The notes below the pieces were generated by a model that was not told the origin of the DNA, searched no databases, and was given only the letters and a program-made list of their open reading frames with translations. Shown piece by piece: positions 33,481 through 45,300 of a DNA stretch of 64,000 nucleotides. This DNA is from Blastobasis lacticolella (lineage: Eukaryota > Arthropoda > Insecta > Lepidoptera > Blastobasidae), in the NCBI GenBank assembly GCA_905147135.1, contig LR990048.1, positions 17,964,563-18,028,562 on the forward strand, read 5' to 3'. The translations under genes were made by a program, and so were the position numbers. Position 1 is the stretch's first letter. Each line of letters starts with the position of its first letter.

Positions 33481-34892
33481 ATGACACCAAAAATAAAAAA
33501 ATGCTCCAAATGTTTAAAACTAATAACAAGACATGAATTTTTGACATGTATTAATTGTAATTTAATTTATGACACAGAATGTGTAAATTTGACATTAAAG
33601 AAATTTTATATAATGTCACGTACACAAAAGTCGAAATGGGAATGTCAGGTTTGTACAACAATAAAAGAAAAGACACAACCAATAGCTAATGAACAGGAAG
33701 TATTGGACAAAACTAAAACACAGACTAGAGTTAATTTCGTACGCTCACAATCGCAAAATGATTTAGAAGATTATATAAATAGCGTATCTGTCAATACTGT
33801 CGATGAAGATATCACTTCTCGAAGTTTTGACCTATCAACATACAACAGTTTGAATAACACGGAAGATGAGTTAAGAGAGGAAATCACTAAGCTTAAAGAA
33901 CAACTAAATAGTACCCAAAACGAGCTCGAGAATCAAATTTTACAGAACACGGATTTGACAAAACAAATAACAAATCTTGATACACAGATTAAGTCTTTAA
34001 AGGCCATCTGTATGTCTCCAGTATCGGCCGATGCTATCAATCGCACCCCAACAATTAAAAAGAAAACAAAAAATAAAAGACGAAATTCTTTGATAGATAA
34101 CAAAGTAATAGAACGTTATAATGGAATAGAGACAAATGCAGAAGAATATGAACTAAATATTAAACAGACTCAATTAAAAACAGATGACATAAAAAGTAAT
34201 AAACAAATGACTGACACAAATATGACAACTACGAAAGAAGTGAAAAAACAGAGCAACCAACAATAAAAAAGAAATACGAAGTTGATAAACCAAAGATATA
34301 CATAATTTCAAATAGCAAACGATATAATATATTGCGAAATCTAAAACAAAACATTTTCTACGATGACTATGAAACGCTTCACTACATAACGCCAAATGTG
34401 GGAGTAGATATTTTAACCAGTAATGTGAAACAAAAGGCTACAGGTCTAACTAAGCGGGATTACTTTGTTGTCATGATCGGTGAAGAGGATTTCAAAAGAT
34501 CGCGAAACTACAAAGCATTAGTGGACTCAATTAAAAACAACTTACAAATTATAGCTAATGAAACAAATGTAATAATAGTCTCTCCTAATTATATATGTGG
34601 CACATATCTATTCAATTGGCGAGTAGAAATGTTTAATAATATACTTATACAAAGTACATCAAAATATGCATACGCCATGTTTCTTGATGCAAATAAAGAT
34701 CTACAGCTGAACATGTTCTCTGCGGTTACTGGGAAAATAAAAAATACAGGAGTGCAAAACATAATCCAGAACATAGCGGAATATATCAGCTTACTAAAAA
34801 TTGACAACAAAAAGGGTGAGGAAGACGATGACATTGACGACAGCAAACAGCAAAATTTAATTAAAAATAATAATTTTTTTCTATTACAATAA
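33481..34892 (+). pseudogene. LINE ORF1: PHD-like finger, coiled coil, C-terminal domain
   Basis: ORF1 proteins of this kind bind the element RNA and chaperone reverse transcription. ATG at 33481. Residues about 8-60 form a Cys-rich finger (CSKCLKLITRHEFLTC, CNLIYDTEC, WECQVC) like PHD fingers of CR1-type ORF1. About 125-175 is a predicted coiled coil rich in E/K/L/N (LREEITKLKEQLNSTQNELE). A lysine-rich stretch follows (KKKTKNKRRN). The frame stops at 34264-34266, but the next frame continues at once (KKKYEVDKPKIYIISNSKR) to 34892, giving about 470 aa in total. A one-base indel in an A-run near 34243-34250 explains the break. The C-terminal part (MIGEEDFKRSRNYKALVDSI) resembles the globular domains that follow the coiled coil in this class. 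Not active as it stands. Confidence 0.8.
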
Positions 34893-37672
34893 CATTCGAA
34901 TACTCCATCAAAATATCTCAGGACTATTAACAAAAACTGATGACCTTATAGTCAATCTAAGTGTGATAGCAGATCACAGCATGGGTATAGACGTTTTATG
35001 TATAACTGAGCACAACATGATTCCAGACAATGAAGCACTCTTAACTATACCGAACTTCACATTAGCAGCTAGCTACTCAAGAGATAAAAAAAGAGGGGGA
35101 TCATGTATTATTGTGAAAAATGGACTTAGGTACAAGGTATTAGAAGACATAGGGAAGTTGTCCGTGCAATGTATCACTGAAGTCTGCGCAATTGAGCTGT
35201 GTGATCATAGTTTAATAATTTTGTGTATGTATAGAGTTCCTAACACTAGCTTTAATATTTTTCACGATATTTTAGAACAAAGTTTAAATAGAGTCAACTG
35301 CAAAACAAACAAAAATATTGTACTCTGTGGAGATTTCAATATAGACACGCTAAAAGACACTCCAAAAAGTCGGGAATTTATTAATCATTTGCTGTGCCAT
35401 AACTTAAATCTTGAAATTAAACAAGCAACAAGAATCAATAGCGGAACTTGCATCGATAACTTTGCTCATAATGTAAAGGGATCAAAAGCACAGGTAATAG
35501 ATATGGCTTTATCAGATCACGCTGCACAAATCTTAATATGTCCTACGAAAAAAACGTGTGCTGTAAAATCATGGTTTATTAAACGTCGTGATTACAGTAC
35601 GGATAATTTTCAAATTTTCAGAAAATATGTTGAAAGTTTAACTTTTGCCGACGTGTTTAATAGTACAGACGTTAATGAAGGATACAATAATTTCATTGAT
35701 ATATTTAAATGTCTCCATGATTTATGTTTTCCCTATAAAACAATAAAAAAAAACAATAATGACAAAACCAAAGTGGCTTACAAAAGGAATAAAATCATGT
35801 TGTAGAAAAAAAAGGGAAACTTTATGGCACTATCGGCGAAATAAAGATGACAAAACTAAAGTGGCTTTAAAATCGTATTCACGCAGACTAAGAAAAATAA
35901 TAAAATTAACACAAAGATCACAAAATGCTTATTATATAAATACTTCCAAAAATAAATCTAAAGCTACGTGGAAAATTATTAATAGTACAAAGAGCAGCTA
36001 TCCAAAAGAGCCAATTACCGGCGTTGTTGTAAATGACAAACATATTACGTCGCCATCACAAATTGTTAACTCATTCAATGATTTTTTTATAAACCAAAAT
36101 AATGATGTAATACACAATGACAATAAAAACTATGACATTAATATACAAAACAATTTATATTCAATATTTATGGCTCCAACTACAGCTACGGCCGTATACA
36201 AAACCATCATGGCGTTAAAGAATACGAATAGTGTAGGTTGTGATGATATTAGCACAAAGGCAGTTAAATATGTTGCAGATCTAATTGCCAATCCCTTAAG
36301 TCACTTAGTAAACCTATGTTTATCTACAGGTACCTTTCCGAATAAACTGAAAACGGCTATTGTTGTGCCGCTTTTCAAAAAAGGTGACGAAAGTGACATG
36401 TCAAATTATCGTCCAGTAGCTCTTTTACCAGTAATCTCAAAAATTTTTGAAAAGATTATTCACGAAATTTTTTATAATTTCTTAGAGAAACACAATTTAT
36501 TAATTACGGAGCAAAACGGCTTTAGGAAAGATAAAACGATAAGTATGGCAATTTATGATTTAGTGAAACATGCTGTTACACACATGGATAAGAGGTCTCC
36601 ATCATGTGCCATATTCATGGACATGTCAAAGGCATTTGATCGCGTTGATCACAAGCTGCTGCTATGGAAATTGGAGCGTTATGGATTCCGTGGCAACTCT
36701 TTAAATTTAATAGCATCCTATCTAGAAGGTCGAAAACAGTATACTAAACTGACACAAGTATCAATAGATTCCAAAGAGGAAGACTCTTATATTTCTGACA
36801 GCCAGACCATTAAATATGGAGTTCCTCAAGGTAGTGTTCTTGGACCTTTATTATTTTTAATATTTATTAATGACATTGTAAAATCAAGTAAATATCAAAT
36901 GACACTTTTTGCCGATGACAATACAATATTTTTTGACCACAATAATGACATTGATTATCAATTAGAAATAAATAATACTTTAAATAATGTAATAAACTGG
37001 CTTGACATGAACAATCTAAAAATTAATATTGAAAAAACTAATATAATGCAATTTACACAAAGAAAAAAAACCGACACGCTAAAAATTATACATAAAAATC
37101 AAACAATAGCCGAAACACAAACAGTTAAATTTCTAGGGCTCTATGTAGACAACAATATGACATGGGTAACACATTCACAGGACGTTTGTAAAAAATTATT
37201 TAAGTTCTCATTTGCCTTATATAAATTATCCAAAGTAGCAGACCGGCAAACAGTCCTAACGTCATATCATGGATTTGTGATTGCAACTTTGCGATATGGC
37301 ATAATTTTTTGGGGCAACTCTTCAGAGAGGGAAACTGTGTTTAGGGCTCAAAAAAGGTGTATTAGGGCAATGTGTGGCATCAAACCTGTGGACTCCTGGC
37401 AGCCCCATTTTAAATCAATGAAATTATTAACATTTCCGTGCGTTTGCGATTTTGGAGTGTTGCGTATTCGTGCATTGCAACCCAAACATATTTAAAAAGA
37501 AGCCTGTAGTTGACTCCATTAAGCTTAGACCCAGAAACATTACAATAGAGACACATTGCTGCAAAACAGCAATGATGAGTAAAAATATTACTGAAATGGG
37601 TCCCAAACTATATAACAAACTACCAGAATGTGCAAAATCTCTAGATGTTAAAAATTTCAAAGTATTTTAAAC
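34880..37672 (+). pseudogene. LINE ORF2: APE endonuclease and reverse transcriptase
   Basis: Nicks target DNA and copies element RNA. The endonuclease frame begins near 34880 and runs to 35805, with NIRILHQNISG, the catalytic glutamate in CITEHNM, VLCGDFNIDTL and ALSDHAAQI. The RT frame is 35759-37495: LKNTNSVGCDDISTKAVKYV, IVVPLFKKGDESDMSNYRPV, ITEQNGFRKDKT, IFMDMSKAFDRVDHKLLLWK, YGVPQGSVLGPLLF and the catalytic LFADDNTIFF are all present. The frame changes between endonuclease and RT in an A-run near 35745-35760, and again near 37440-37455. The tail (VFVHCNPNIFKKK to LDVKNFKVF) is read at 37452-37670. The catalytic residues are intact, so decay is limited to a few indels. Confidence 0.88.
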
Positions 37673-38213
37673 TAATTTGCTAATTGATAAATGCTATTAT
37701 AATATTAATTTATAATATTAATGATTACCTTAGTGACATCAATTTAAGAAAACCTTGACATTTGGATATTTTAGCATACTATTTGGTAGGAATACATTTT
37801 ATTTTTATTTTTTTAAGGGCGATGACATTATTTTAATAATTCAGATTGACATTTTTTTAGTGACAATTTATGGAATAACTATTAAATTTGAATTATTATT
37901 ACTTGACATTTTATATTTTATTGACATTTTATGAAATAATTAGTACATTTGAATTATTATTATTTGTCATTATAATTTAATTGTTTTAACTTAAGACATT
38001 CAATTTTAATTATTTGACATAATAATGTTTAGTGATTTGACATTTATTTAATTTACTTTTTAATTGTATTATAAACAATCAAGTTCATGTGCAACTTGTA
38101 ATATTTAGTATGCTTTAAGGCGCATCATGGAGCCGCTACTATTACTATTTACCACCTTTATGTACCTGTAATGACTGAATAAAAAATTATGATTATTATG
38201 ATTATTATTATGA
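37673..38213 (+). other. 3' UTR of the CR1-like LINE
   Basis: AT-rich, with at least eight TGACATT-type words, then TATGTACCTGTAATGACTGA, AATAAAAAA and a TTATGA/TTATTATG microsatellite. The microsatellite end replaces poly-A, as expected of CR1-like LINEs. Confidence 0.7.
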
Positions 38214-38405
38214 AAACATGAATAGGTTCACACAATTAATCATTAACTACTGGAACAAACAGGGTAGATATCATTTGTGCAGTTCGGAAAGAAGAAGCTA
38301 TTTCTAGCCGAGAAAAACTTGAATGGTGTTTGCCTGAACATAGAAGCAAGATTGCTTTGTACTGAAGCCTGAAATTGAACTGAAATTGTTAGTATATTTA
38401 GTCTA
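38214..38405 (+). repeat. Duplicated flank between LINE and Gr-b
   Basis: ACATGAATAGGTTCACACAA and GGAACAAACAGGGTAGATAT match 50461-50530; the last 40 bp match the DNA just 3' of exon 4 of Gr-c (GTTAGTATATTTAGTCTATT). Confidence 0.7.
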
Positions 38406-41400
38406 TTAATACAAGTGAGTAAATTGAATGATAACAATCAAGTATGTTGTACAGAAAGTTATGACCACCAATGCCAGGTTGATGTCCACCGGCACCACGC
38501 GCCACGCTTTGCGCTGGATCTGCCGCGCCGCCGTGAAGCGGAGCAAGCTAGCTATAGCAGCTCTTCGTTTAGTATCTGAAAACAAAAATTGTATTCGAAA
38601 ATCAACAGGTAACAGGAGGTAACAACACTTATTATAAAATATATTCTCTATGAAAAACGTTTTATCATAACCAGCTTTTGTTGCGCGTTCGATTTTATTT
38701 TAACTAGACACTATTTGTCAAGACTAATCAAACGAGCCCAAACTCGGTGAGATTAACTACAGGGTGGGCCGGCCCTGAAACAAGAGCAATAAATCAAAAT
38801 ATAGACCCTTTAACTAATCAATAACTAAGTCTACGTGTATTGTTTTTTTCAAACAAATTAATCGAGCGAGCGATGTAATGCAGACCGTCGTGTCCAGTCG
38901 GTATACTTGACATTGACATTACGATCATTTACGTCGCCCCAGTATGAAGAATATGAAGGTACCAATAGACCTAACGACCAATAACAACATTTCGCGATGG
39001 CGAAATTGATTAATTATGGATTGTAACTTTATATTTCAATTTCTTTGAGTTTAAGCACTTGGATACTCTGAGGAGTCTGCATTTAAATTTATTGCTCCTG
39101 TTTCACCCCCCATCCCCCTGTATAGCTACCCTCCGTCTCCACTATCAGATCAGCTCATTTGCATTGTCACCGAACTTACTTTTTTTAAATTATTATCATC
39201 ATCTGATGGAAAGCGACGACGAGGTCGATATAAAAGATACTTGACTTTAAGATTCAAAGGTAATACTTATAACAAGGATATATGTATGTAAAACAGTTCA
39301 ACCAAAAATCGGGAAGTGGTTCAAAACTTGATCGAATGAAGACTATTTACGAACACGCTAGGAGACAAACAAAGGTAAAATAACAGCGAAATAATAACAA
39401 TAAATGGCCTGCTCCCACCTACCTTTTTCGAAAATTAAATCATCTTGTAAAATACGTCGAAGGGCTTCACAGTTCGCTACAGTTATTTCCACAATTACAG
39501 AAGGCACGAGCAGTTGCAGATATTCATGTATAGCATTAAATAAAACGGGTATAAAGTCGTATAAACTTACCTGTAAATAAACATTCAATTAATTTTATAA
39601 TTAGTGTGAGTTTTCATAAAGGTAACAAAAATAAAGTTATAAAAATTCTTACGTTTTCTTTAATTAGAAGTAGGACATAATACAGCATTCCCATGAATTT
39701 AGGTGCAATGATTAACAGCTCGACAATTATCTGAAATAAAGTTATCAATAAAAATGTAAGGCCCACATACAAATATTAAATTATTTTGAAAACCCACTGA
39801 TTGTGACATTTTACCGAGCTACAAGGACAATTTGCAACGTGGCCGAAATCAGAAGTAACGCCCTGTTATATTGTAAAGCGCCACTTTTGACAGACAGCTA
39901 GAGTTGATGTTTGCCATCCACGCCCTTAACCAAAGTCAAACAATACACGACCAAGTTTACATTAAGAACAACAAGGCGCCGGGTGATGATGGAATTACGG
40001 CTGAGCTTCTGAAAGCTGGTGGCAAACCTGTGCTTAAGACCCTTCAGAAGCTGTTCAATTCCGTCATCCTCGAGGGAAAAACGCCGGAAGCATGGCACAG
40101 AAGCATAGTGATATTGTTCTTCAAGAAAGGTGATAAGGCTCTCTTGAAGAACTTCAGACCAATATTGCTGCTCACCCATGTGTATAAGCTGTTTTCGAGA
40201 GTCATTACGAATCGTCTCGCACGCAGGTTTGATGACTTCCAGCCTCCCGAACAAGCCGGATTCCGAAAAGGTTTTAGTACCATAGACCACATACATACGC
40301 TGCGGCAGGTTGTACAGAAGACCGAAGAGTATAGCCGGCCATTATGCTTGGCGTTTGTAGACTATAAGAAAGCCTTCGATTCGATCGAAACTTGGGCGGT
40401 GCTTCAGTCTCTACAGCGGTGCCAAATTGACTATCGATATATCGAAGCACTGAAGTGTTTGTACGAAAACGCCACTATGGTAGTTCGTTTCCAGGACAAG
40501 ACCACAGAACCCATTCAGCTGCAGCGAGGTGTTAGACAAGGTGATGTCATATCACCGAAGTAGTTCATCGCTGCACTGGAGGATATATTTAGGCTTCTGT
40601 ACTGGGACGGACTTGGCATCAATATTAACGGCGAGTACCTCACGCACCTCAGATTTGCTGAAGGTATCGTAGTCATGGCTGAAACCCTGGAAGACTTGGG
40701 CAAAATGTTCGATGACCCCTGTAGTGCCTCTCAACAAGTAGGTCTTAAAATGAACATGGACATGACGAAAATTATGTCGAATGTCCATGTTGTGCTTACT
40801 CCAGTGACAGTTGGAGGCACTCCACTTGAAGTTGTTGACGACTATACATACCTAGGACAAATAGTCCAGCTAGGTAGGTCCAATTTCGAGAAAGAGGTCA
40901 ATCGACGAATCCAACTCGGTTGGGCAGCGTTCGGGAAGCTACGCCACATATTTTCGTCCCAATTACCGCAGTGTCTCAAGACGAAGGTCTTTGACCAATG
41001 TGTGTTGCCAGTGATGACTTACGGAACTGAAACGTGGCTACTTACTATGGGCCTTATAAAAAAGCTCACTGTTACCCAAAGTGCAATGGAAAGAGTTATG
41101 CTCGGAGTTTCTTTGCGCGATCGAGTAAGAAATGAGGAGATCCTCAAGCGAACCAAGGTCACCGACATAGCTCTAAGGATTGCCAGACTGAAGTAGCAGT
41201 GGGCAGGGCACCTAGCTCGAAGAGCAGATGGCCGATGAGGCAGTAAAGTTCTCGAGTGGCGACCACGTACCGGTATGCGCAGCGTGGGTAGGCCTCTTAC
41301 AAGGTGGACCGACGACCTGGTAAGGATCGCAGGTACCAGCTGGATGCGGAAAGCACAGGACCGGCCTTTGTGGAGATCTTTGGGGGAGATATGATGATGA

Positions 41401-42897
41401 TGATGAAGTTTACATTTACTCAAATGTTTTCTAAGCTTCTGAACTGAGTTTAATGCAATAAATATTGCGACAAGCGTTCGTAATTATGTTATTAGATTAC
41501 TACATTAGTCACATGTAGATCATCATCATCATCTTGGCGTTATGTTCGGCTTTCCTGCTATTTTGGCCCACCTCGCTCGGTCTTCGGCATCCTTAGTGGT
41601 GAGCTTATTGGCACGCATATCGTTCTTGACTACGTCAAGCCATCGCTTCTTGGGCCGGCTTCTCCTTCATGTCCGGCGGGGGCGGCATGGCCATACACTT
41701 GTTCCCCACATAACTTGCGGGTCGCAAGACGTGGCCATACCATCAAAGTCGGCAATCTAGCAGCTTATCTCCGATGTCACGGACGCCAAGGCTACCCCGG
41801 ATGTGGGCGTTCCAAAAGCGATCCCTCCGTGAAACTCCGCACATCCACCGCAGCATCTTCATTTCCGTGACGGGCAGTTCCTGCTTGTGTCGCTCTAAAA
41901 GGGGCCAAATCTCGCTACCGTAAAGGAGAGCTGGTCTAGTGATGGTTTTATAGACGTGTCCCTTGGCTTAATCGGCATTTTGAGGTCACAAATGACACTT
42001 GTTGCCTCCCGCCATTTGGCCCTAGCAGCGGATATTCGGGCCTTGACGTCGCCATATATGTCCCCGGTTGAGCTAAGTACAGATCAATGTAACTGACCTG
42101 ATCCGTGCAGTTGACTTCCTCTTCGCCTATGCGCACAATTATTCACATGTAAATAGTCCACTAAAACGACAAGGAAGAAATTTGCAAGTCCATTTTGTAC
42201 TTACTATTGCATCATATAGCGGCTTAATTTTTTCATAGCACTCAATAATTTTTATATAATCCTTGTAAAACTGTGATAGATTAGGCTGATGTTTTTGCAA
42301 GTTCAATTTCAAATACTTTATACCGCAGTTTATGTAGTAAAATATCAGAGTGAGCAAAACTGTAACTGCGTTCAATCCTATTTCAGGAATACAATAGATA
42401 TATCTTGGAATTATTTCATTATAGCAATAGTGTTCATCTGTACAACTACTGAAAGAACAGTAAACCCATTGGGAACAACAAATGATAGAAGTAACGACTA
42501 TGACCATCCAGCTGTAACTGACTCGGGACGACGTTATATTATCGTCTAGTGAATGAATGTCTTTACACAAATCATATACTGTGTATTTATGTAAATTCAA
42601 GAATGCAACATGAAACACATACTGAAAAAATTGAAGATATATCCAATATTGAAAGAAATTTGTTCTGATTAAAGGTATAAATAAAGTTATAACTATGAAA
42701 ACTACTATTATGCTATAACAGCAATATGCCATTCGTACATATTTCTTCTTTAATATCTTTATGCACCCGACATTGAAACCGAAAAGGAACGTTAATGTTA
42801 GATAGTAACAAATAATTAATTTAGGTACTTTAGGCCTATCCACAACTTTAGCATGCTTGTTTTTTAACACTTGAGACATTGTGCGTTTGTCAAACAT
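38406..42897 (-). CDS. Gustatory receptor Gr-b (four exons)
   Basis: Seven-transmembrane chemoreceptor, paralogue of Gr-a and closest to Gr-c. Minus-strand exons: 42205-42897, 39653-39730, 39423-39570 and 38406-38575 (693, 78, 148, 170 bp; 362 aa). Splice sites are conserved (donors GTAAGT, GTAAG, GTAGGT) with phases 0, 0, 1. Exon 1 starts at MFDKRTMSQ and ends PLYDAI. Hydrophobic segments include LIICYYLTLTFLFGFNVG and SYSWMVIVVTSIICCSQWVY. Exon 2 reads LLIIAPKFMGMLYYVLL. Exon 3 has VANCEALRRILQDDLIFEK. Exon 4 carries WRVVPVDINLAL and TYLIVIIQF. No stop or frameshift. The frame upstream of the ATG is open but lacks an earlier ATG. Intron 1 (2.5 kb) holds an RTE copy and a LINE tail, so transcription has to cross 2 kb of inserted DNA. 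Ligand unknown. Confidence 0.88.
39820..39952 (-). repeat. Repeat G in Gr-b intron 1
   Basis: CAAGGACAATTTGCAACGTG, ACGCCCTGTTATATTGTAAA and TGACAGACAGCTAGAGTTG match the reverse of 9640-9760, and the equivalent place in Gr-c intron 1 (56720-56840). Absent from Gr-a intron 1. Confidence 0.65.
39964..41405 (+). mobile_element. RTE LINE, 5'-truncated, in Gr-b intron 1
   Basis: Flanked by an 11-bp direct repeat AAGTTTACATT (39953-39963 and 41406-41416). Encodes the RTE RT from NNKAPGDDGITAELLKAGGK through RPLCLAFVDYKKAFDSIETW and RGVRQGDVISPK, then a TAG stop (40561). The catalytic FADD is changed to FAEG (about 40656-40667). The C-terminal part runs to a stop near 41194, and the element ends with TGATGATGATGA. 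Antisense to Gr-b. Two independent lesions make it dead. Confidence 0.9.
41518..42142 (-). mobile_element. LINE tail with SINE-B-like 3' end, in Gr-b intron 1
   Basis: Flanked by TCACATGTA at 41509-41517 and 42143-42151. Minus-strand translation gives the LINE C-terminal pattern RLRWYGHVLR, YVGNKCMAM, then KKRW-like remains, with frameshifts. It ends CATAACGCCAAGATGATGAT, nearly identical to the SINE-B 3' end. It lies about 55 bp from exon 1 of Gr-b, in the same orientation as the gene. Confidence 0.75.
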
Positions 42898-43164
42898 TTT
42901 TACACAAGTAATGAACCGTGTTATCAAATCTAAATAATTGTAGAATGTGTCCTAATAAATTTATTGTTGTTCGTTAATCCACTTTCACCTGTACAGGTTG
43001 AAGTGAATTAAAGAAACTAAACTGAAGAACTTGTATTATGCTATTTTAAAAGTCAACTTTTTTGGGGTTTTAATCCAAAATGGTAAAAGAAACCCCTATG
43101 GTTTCGCCCCGCTGTCTGTCTATCTGTCTGTCATAGTCAAATGTCTCAACATCAATATTCAAAT

Positions 43165-43390
43165 TTTTTTTTTTTTTAATATTCAAAATTTCTTTATTGA
43201 TTAGGACATTAAATATCTCTTTCAATTGTCAAAAAGGAGGGGGTAGGAAAGTAGGATGGAAACACACAGTGACACGCTGACCGCCCTATGGCCGTAGATA
43301 AACGTATCCCTCGCCAACCACGACCGAACCGTGCTCGACAATGCCTGGCAGAGCCAGAACGATATATACTATTATATAGGTACATCTACA
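43165..43390 (+). repeat. Repeat E copy 2 (short)
   Basis: Long T-run, TTTCTTTATTGATTAGGACA, GGTAGGAAAGTAGGATGGAA and ACGACCGAACCGTGCTCGAC; lacks the CCTACC part seen in copies 1 and 3. Confidence 0.65.
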
Positions 43391-43461
43391 TTGTGACCTT
43401 GCTACCTCAATTCTATAAGTATCTAATACAATAGTGAGTAGCGACAATAATAAATAAACCA

Positions 43462-43618
43462 TCTTAGCATTAATGTCCCGGTAGTGCTCTCGTGCACGAG
43501 GGCCCAGGATCCGCCTTGACCATGATTTAGGATTTGGCAGATCAGGTAATTACAGTGGAGAGACTGCCATCTGATGTCTGACCAGAAGAACTAGACCAGA
43601 TAGGATCATAGTTACACA
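43462..43618 (-). mobile_element. SINE-B 3' half upstream of Gr-b
   Basis: TAATGTCCCGGTAGTGCTCT, GATCCGCCTTGACCATGA and GACTGCCATCTGATGTCTGA. Head absent. Confidence 0.75.
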
Positions 43619-44185
43619 TTTAGTAGCGACAATGTGACAAGTGGGTAGCGACAACATTATACATTTTATCACAAACATAACTTGAAAAAGTTAATATCAG
43701 GTTTTAACTTATAAAGTTCTAACTTCCATTTTAAAAATGTAATAGTCGATTGCATTTAAAATTTCATTTCCAGGAGCACCCTATATAGATACACTCATTC
43801 AATATTAAAACTATTAGTTGATGGAATTTATTATCTAATGGTAAGTTTGTTAATGGGTAACTGTAAATTAATATTATTGGTTCTACAAACTTTACTAAAA
43901 ACTTGGTAGAAAATACCAATTTCAAGCACAAAATGAGGTTTGCCTATTACTTGCTAGCGGGTTTCACCAGCTTGAATTTCGACTATCTTTACGATTTTCC
44001 AACTTTTATGTGATCTAAAATTTCTATGATACCTGGGAAGAATGGAACTTCCTGTTATTGAATGAATTTTTGAAATTGGTTTTGTTGATTATCCCCAAAA
44101 TGATTTTTGGGTTATTGCAAGACATTGAGCAATCAATACGCTAGTTAATGGCAGAAACTCACGACAGTCACCTGTAACCCTAAAA

Positions 44186-44668
44186 ACCCTGTCAAGATCA
44201 AAGGGATTATCTACAAGAGTATAATTAGACCTGTGATGCTCTATGGCTGCGAGACATGGCCAGCGCTGACAAAACACTTTCGCGAACTCCACACCAACGA
44301 AATGAAAATGCTCCGCTGGATGTGCGGAGTTACGCGGCTCGATCGAGTACGAAATAAATACATCCCTGGCAGTCTTGGCGAGAGGGATATCGCGGTCAAG
44401 ATCGAGAAGGCTCGTCTGCGTTGGTTTGGTAACGTGTTGCGCAAGCCTCAGGGATACGTAGGAAATAGGTGCTCGAACCTGCCCGTATCAGGATAGAGGC
44501 CCCGTGGGCGACCCAAGAAGCGATGGCTTGCCATCGCTGAGTCGGAGTGTGAGGGCCAACGGCTTACGACGCGAGGATGACGAAAACCGGGCGAAGTGGA
44601 GAAGAATGGGTAGGAAAGCGGACCCTGGCAGAGGCCGGGATAAGCGCTAAGACGATGATGATGATGAT
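44186..44668 (+). mobile_element. LINE C-terminal tail
   Basis: IKGIIYKSIIRPVMLYGCET, MKMLRWMCGVTRLDRVRNK and KIEKARLRWFGNVLRKPQGY are typical of the end of endonuclease/RT LINE proteins. After a stop the frame continues with GRPKKRW. Ends GCGCTAAGACGATGATGATG. Sister of 23880-24140. Confidence 0.8.
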
Positions 44669-44829
44669 TAAGCAGTCAATATCTGCTTCTTATGAATTGT
44701 AGCCGCCACTTCCTACGTCGAGTCTCCCCACGGCGCTTCTTCCCAAATCGAATCTCTCTACGCATCTCTACTACTCTACCTCTAGCTACTTCTTATTATG
44801 TAATTTACATAATTAATTTTTAAAAAGCA

Positions 44830-45300
44830 CTTACGGAGCGATTATTGCTGACTAATAAATAGACGAAGGCAACCATTAAGAGTATTTTGAAGATAAATAT
44901 TGAACCTAGAAGGTTTTAGATAAAGCTATGAATGCGTTTCGAACTCTTGATTGAAGATAAGATTCGTTACCTCGAGTAATACACCCACACCACTCTCCAC
45001 AAGTATTGTACACCAAAATTATGAAACTCTTTGTTACCAATGTGAAAAACCAAACCCCAATTATTTAGAAAGAGACGCATACTCCAAAAGCCAAACTATT
45101 TCACTGTATTGATCTATATCAGTATCTTTTTCATTAAACATTATAATTCATGGTAATCCAAACGATATTTATGACAGCGCAATAAAGAATTATCGTCCTT
45201 AATCCTCCTATATTCATAAGTGGAAAACAAAAACCTAAGTGCCGTTCCACACGGCGCGGTGCAGCGCAACTCTCGACTTGCTACGTGCAAGACGAGGTAG
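44830..45300 (-). repeat. Conserved flank segment with possible short exon
   Basis: Matches 61310-61510 in the same orientation and 29490-30700 inverted. On the minus strand both this copy and the one at 61310 have a short open stretch (KILLMVAFVYLLVSNNRS here) followed at once by a GTAAGT donor-like site. No acceptor-linked partner was found, and a direct join to Gr exon 1 would hit a stop, so it is listed as a conserved segment only. Confidence 0.4.

Larger units (their letters stand above)
33027..38213 (+). mobile_element. CR1/jockey-like LINE, full length but frameshifted
   Basis: Limits come from the paralogous empty site near 50445-50465, where the flanks CATAAAC and ACATGAATAGG are contiguous. 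Here they are separated by 5187 bp, with a short AAAC repeat at the junctions. Order: about 450-bp 5' leader, ORF1 with a PHD-like zinc finger (33481-34892), ORF2 with APE endonuclease and RT (about 34880-37672), and a long AT-rich 3' region with repeated TGACATTT, ending in TTATGATTATTATGATTATT. The clade (CR1-like rather than jockey) is inferred from the ORF1 finger and the microsatellite end. Confidence 0.88.
42898..43985. other. Upstream flank of Gr-b with two insertions
   Basis: Homologous to the Gr-a and Gr-c flanks (CTTTCACCTGTACAGGTTGA, GGTTTCGCCCCGCTGTCTGT). Interrupted by repeat E (43165-43390) and SINE-B (43462-43618). Confidence 0.55.

Noticed and set aside
44830..45120. Signal-peptide-like first exon of the receptor genes
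   Set aside because: Joining it to the acceptor-like site before exon 1 gives an immediate stop, and the Gr-a copy is inverted; kept only as a conserved segment.
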